A stretch of 64,000 nucleotides of DNA, taken from the NCBI GenBank assembly GCA_937921525.1, contig CAKZUM010000021.1, forward strand, positions 1 to 64,000, given 5' to 3'. Shown here one piece after another: positions 63,277 to 64,000 of this stretch. The position numbers and the translations under genes are program-made. The number at the start of each line of letters is the position of its first letter. Position 1 is the stretch's first letter. This stretch comes from an uncultured Saprospiraceae bacterium. Lineage in GTDB: Bacteria; Bacteroidota; Bacteroidia; Chitinophagales; Saprospiraceae. The notes under the pieces were generated by a model. The model made no database searches. It was not told the origin of the DNA and saw only the letters and a program-made list of their open reading frames with translations.

Positions 63277-63312
63277 TGCAATTTTATTGCATAGAAAACT
63301 ATTCTAAATTTG
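63277..63312 (+). promoter_or_regulatory. operator and TAnnTTTG promoter of the broken methyltransferase
   Basis: TGCAAT (63277-63282), TTT and ATTGCA (63286-63291) form a 6-3-6 palindrome immediately after the regulator stop. TAAATTTG (63305-63312) is the -7 box, 10 bases before the start codon at 63323. The distance from operator to box is 28 bases, as at the DUF6660 promoter. Confidence 0.65.
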
Positions 63313-63322
63313 TAGAAAAAAT

Positions 63323-63938
63323 ATGATGCATACAGGAATCTATCTATTTATGTTTTTGCTTGTTTTTCTCTTCTTTGTGTTCTTTTTACGGTCGTATTTG
63401 CTTTGGAAGAGGACAGGGGTTAACCCGTTGACTTTTAATAAAACAGATGATGCACATGGTTATAATGGCAAGGTCTATTCCTTTGTTACCTTATTAGAAT
63501 TAGTGGTGGTATCTATTTATGCTTTCAAAAACTTATGCTTTCAAAAACGAATGGCATCAATACCTATTACCATTTTGGTATTTGGAATCCAGTTATTTAG
63601 ATTACATTGGGTGGGCTTGTTTAGGATTATCCCTTGTTTGGATTTGGGTCGCTCAATCTCAAATGGCTAATTCCTGGCGAATTGGCATTGATGAAAAGAA
63701 CAAAACCGAATTAGTCACTAATGGCTTATTCTCTTTTTCGAGAAACCCTATTTTTTTGGGTGTGATGATTGCGAATGTTGGTTTGTTTTTAATCATTCCA
63801 AATGCCTTTACCTTGCTGATTGTTGCCATCTTAATGGTTAGCATTAACACTCAAATTAGGTTGGAAGAAGATTTTTTAAAAAATAGTCACGGAAAAACTT
63901 ATCAAGACTATTTCAATCGAGTTAGACGTTGGCTCTAA
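63323..63938 (+). pseudogene. isoprenylcysteine methyltransferase-like gene broken by 16-bp duplication
   Basis: The first frame (from 63323) starts MHTGIYLFMFLLVFL and matches the family through VVSIYAFKN. The second frame (from 63519) gives EWHQYLLPFWYLESS, then FSFSRNPIFLGVMIAN and KTYQDYFNRVRRWL, the conserved C-terminal signature. A perfect 16-bp tandem repeat (TTATGCTTTCAAAAAC at 63517-63532 and 63533-63548) shifts the frame; removing one copy joins the two parts exactly as VVSIYAFKN-EWHQYLL. The intact paralogue is at 47874. Reversion by slippage is possible. Confidence 0.8.
63517..63548 (+). repeat. 16-bp perfect tandem duplication
   Basis: TTATGCTTTCAAAAAC occurs twice with no spacer inside the methyltransferase gene and is the cause of its frameshift. 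Confidence 0.9.
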
Positions 63939-63954
63939 TTTTAAATTGAGGTAC

Positions 63955-64000
63955 ATGAATTTTATACCTAAGTATTCTAGTGTTCTTTGGTATTATTGTT
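63955..64000 (+). CDS. possible start of a gene running off the window
   Basis: An ATG at 63955 opens a frame (MNFIPKYSSVLWYYC) that runs to the edge of the window. It is too short to assign. Confidence 0.2.
   Translation, partial: MNFIPKYSSVLWYYC

Noticed and set aside
1-64000. Insertion sequences, integrase, tRNA or rRNA genes
   Set aside because: No transposase or integrase motifs, and no tRNA- or rRNA-like sequence, were recognised by eye on either strand.

Overview
The window looks like accessory DNA of a low-GC member of the Bacteroidota, probably a large conjugative plasmid or an integrative conjugative element. Evidence for the phylum: TraE/F/G/J/K/M/N/O-type transfer genes of the CTnDOT family, a protein with a type IX secretion (T9SS) sorting tail, HYC-CC-PP, DUF6660, DUF2911 and PepSY-like proteins, TAnnTTTG promoter boxes, and no strong Shine-Dalgarno sequences. 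No integrase, transposase or replication initiator is visible, so plasmid versus integrated element is undecided. A ParA gene and a 16-bp iteron-like array favour a plasmid.

Layout. (1) 0.2-5.5 kb (+): two neighbouring two-gene modules, each with a membrane pentapeptide-repeat protein of one family but with a different partner (a membrane-anchored PIN-domain nuclease-like protein in one, an unknown one-helix membrane protein in the other). This looks modular, like accessory defence loci; the function is inferred only. (2) 5.7-21.1 kb (-): a conjugation operon running ParA, AT-hook protein, two small proteins, TraE, TraF, TraG (VirB4), a lipoprotein, five tandem VirB5/TraI-like paralogues, TraJ (VirB6), TraK (VirB8), TraM (VirB10), TraN (VirB9), TraO and a degenerate ArdC antirestriction protein. 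(3) 21.1-22.2 kb: a non-coding control region with eight 16-bp direct repeats, inverted copies of the same core and an 18-bp palindrome, a candidate oriT, centromere or replication origin. (4) 22.2-25.7 kb (+): relaxosome accessory protein, MOBP-type relaxase and VirD4 coupling protein. (5) 25.8-27.7 kb: a hypothetical gene and a DUF1508 protein with twenty AVAKK pentads.

(6) 28-51 kb: a copper-type resistance region. It holds a TonB-dependent receptor, a PepSY-like protein, a two-component system, a HYC-CC-PP protein, CusA fused to a TolC-like factor, CusB, a DUF2911 lipoprotein, a multicopper oxidase fused to a Met-rich linker and an outer-membrane-barrel-like domain, a secreted HMA protein, a di-haem peroxidase, a small metal-binding lipoprotein, DUF5676 and DUF457 membrane proteins, a methyltransferase and a CopA-type ATPase. 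(7) 51-52.2 kb: an ArsR regulator with a palindromic operator, a MerT-GDCCVxC fusion and a nonsense-broken VOC gene. (8) 52.4-63.9 kb: a second metal region with another HYC-CC-PP protein, a nonsense-broken di-haem peroxidase, a T9SS-secreted vanadium-haloperoxidase-like protein, DUF6660, CzcA fused to TolC, a His-rich CzcB, a Fur/Zur-family regulator and a methyltransferase gene broken by a 16-bp duplication.

Functionally, the transfer genes would spread the cargo. The first metal region would detect periplasmic copper, pump it out through CusBA-TolC and CopA, and oxidise Cu(I). The second looks built for zinc, cobalt or cadmium, with the Fur-family protein as the likely reader of a palindrome found upstream of both DUF6660 and the broken methyltransferase. 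Three genes between 51.9 and 63.9 kb carry clear single-event lesions, so the right part of the cargo is partly decaying.
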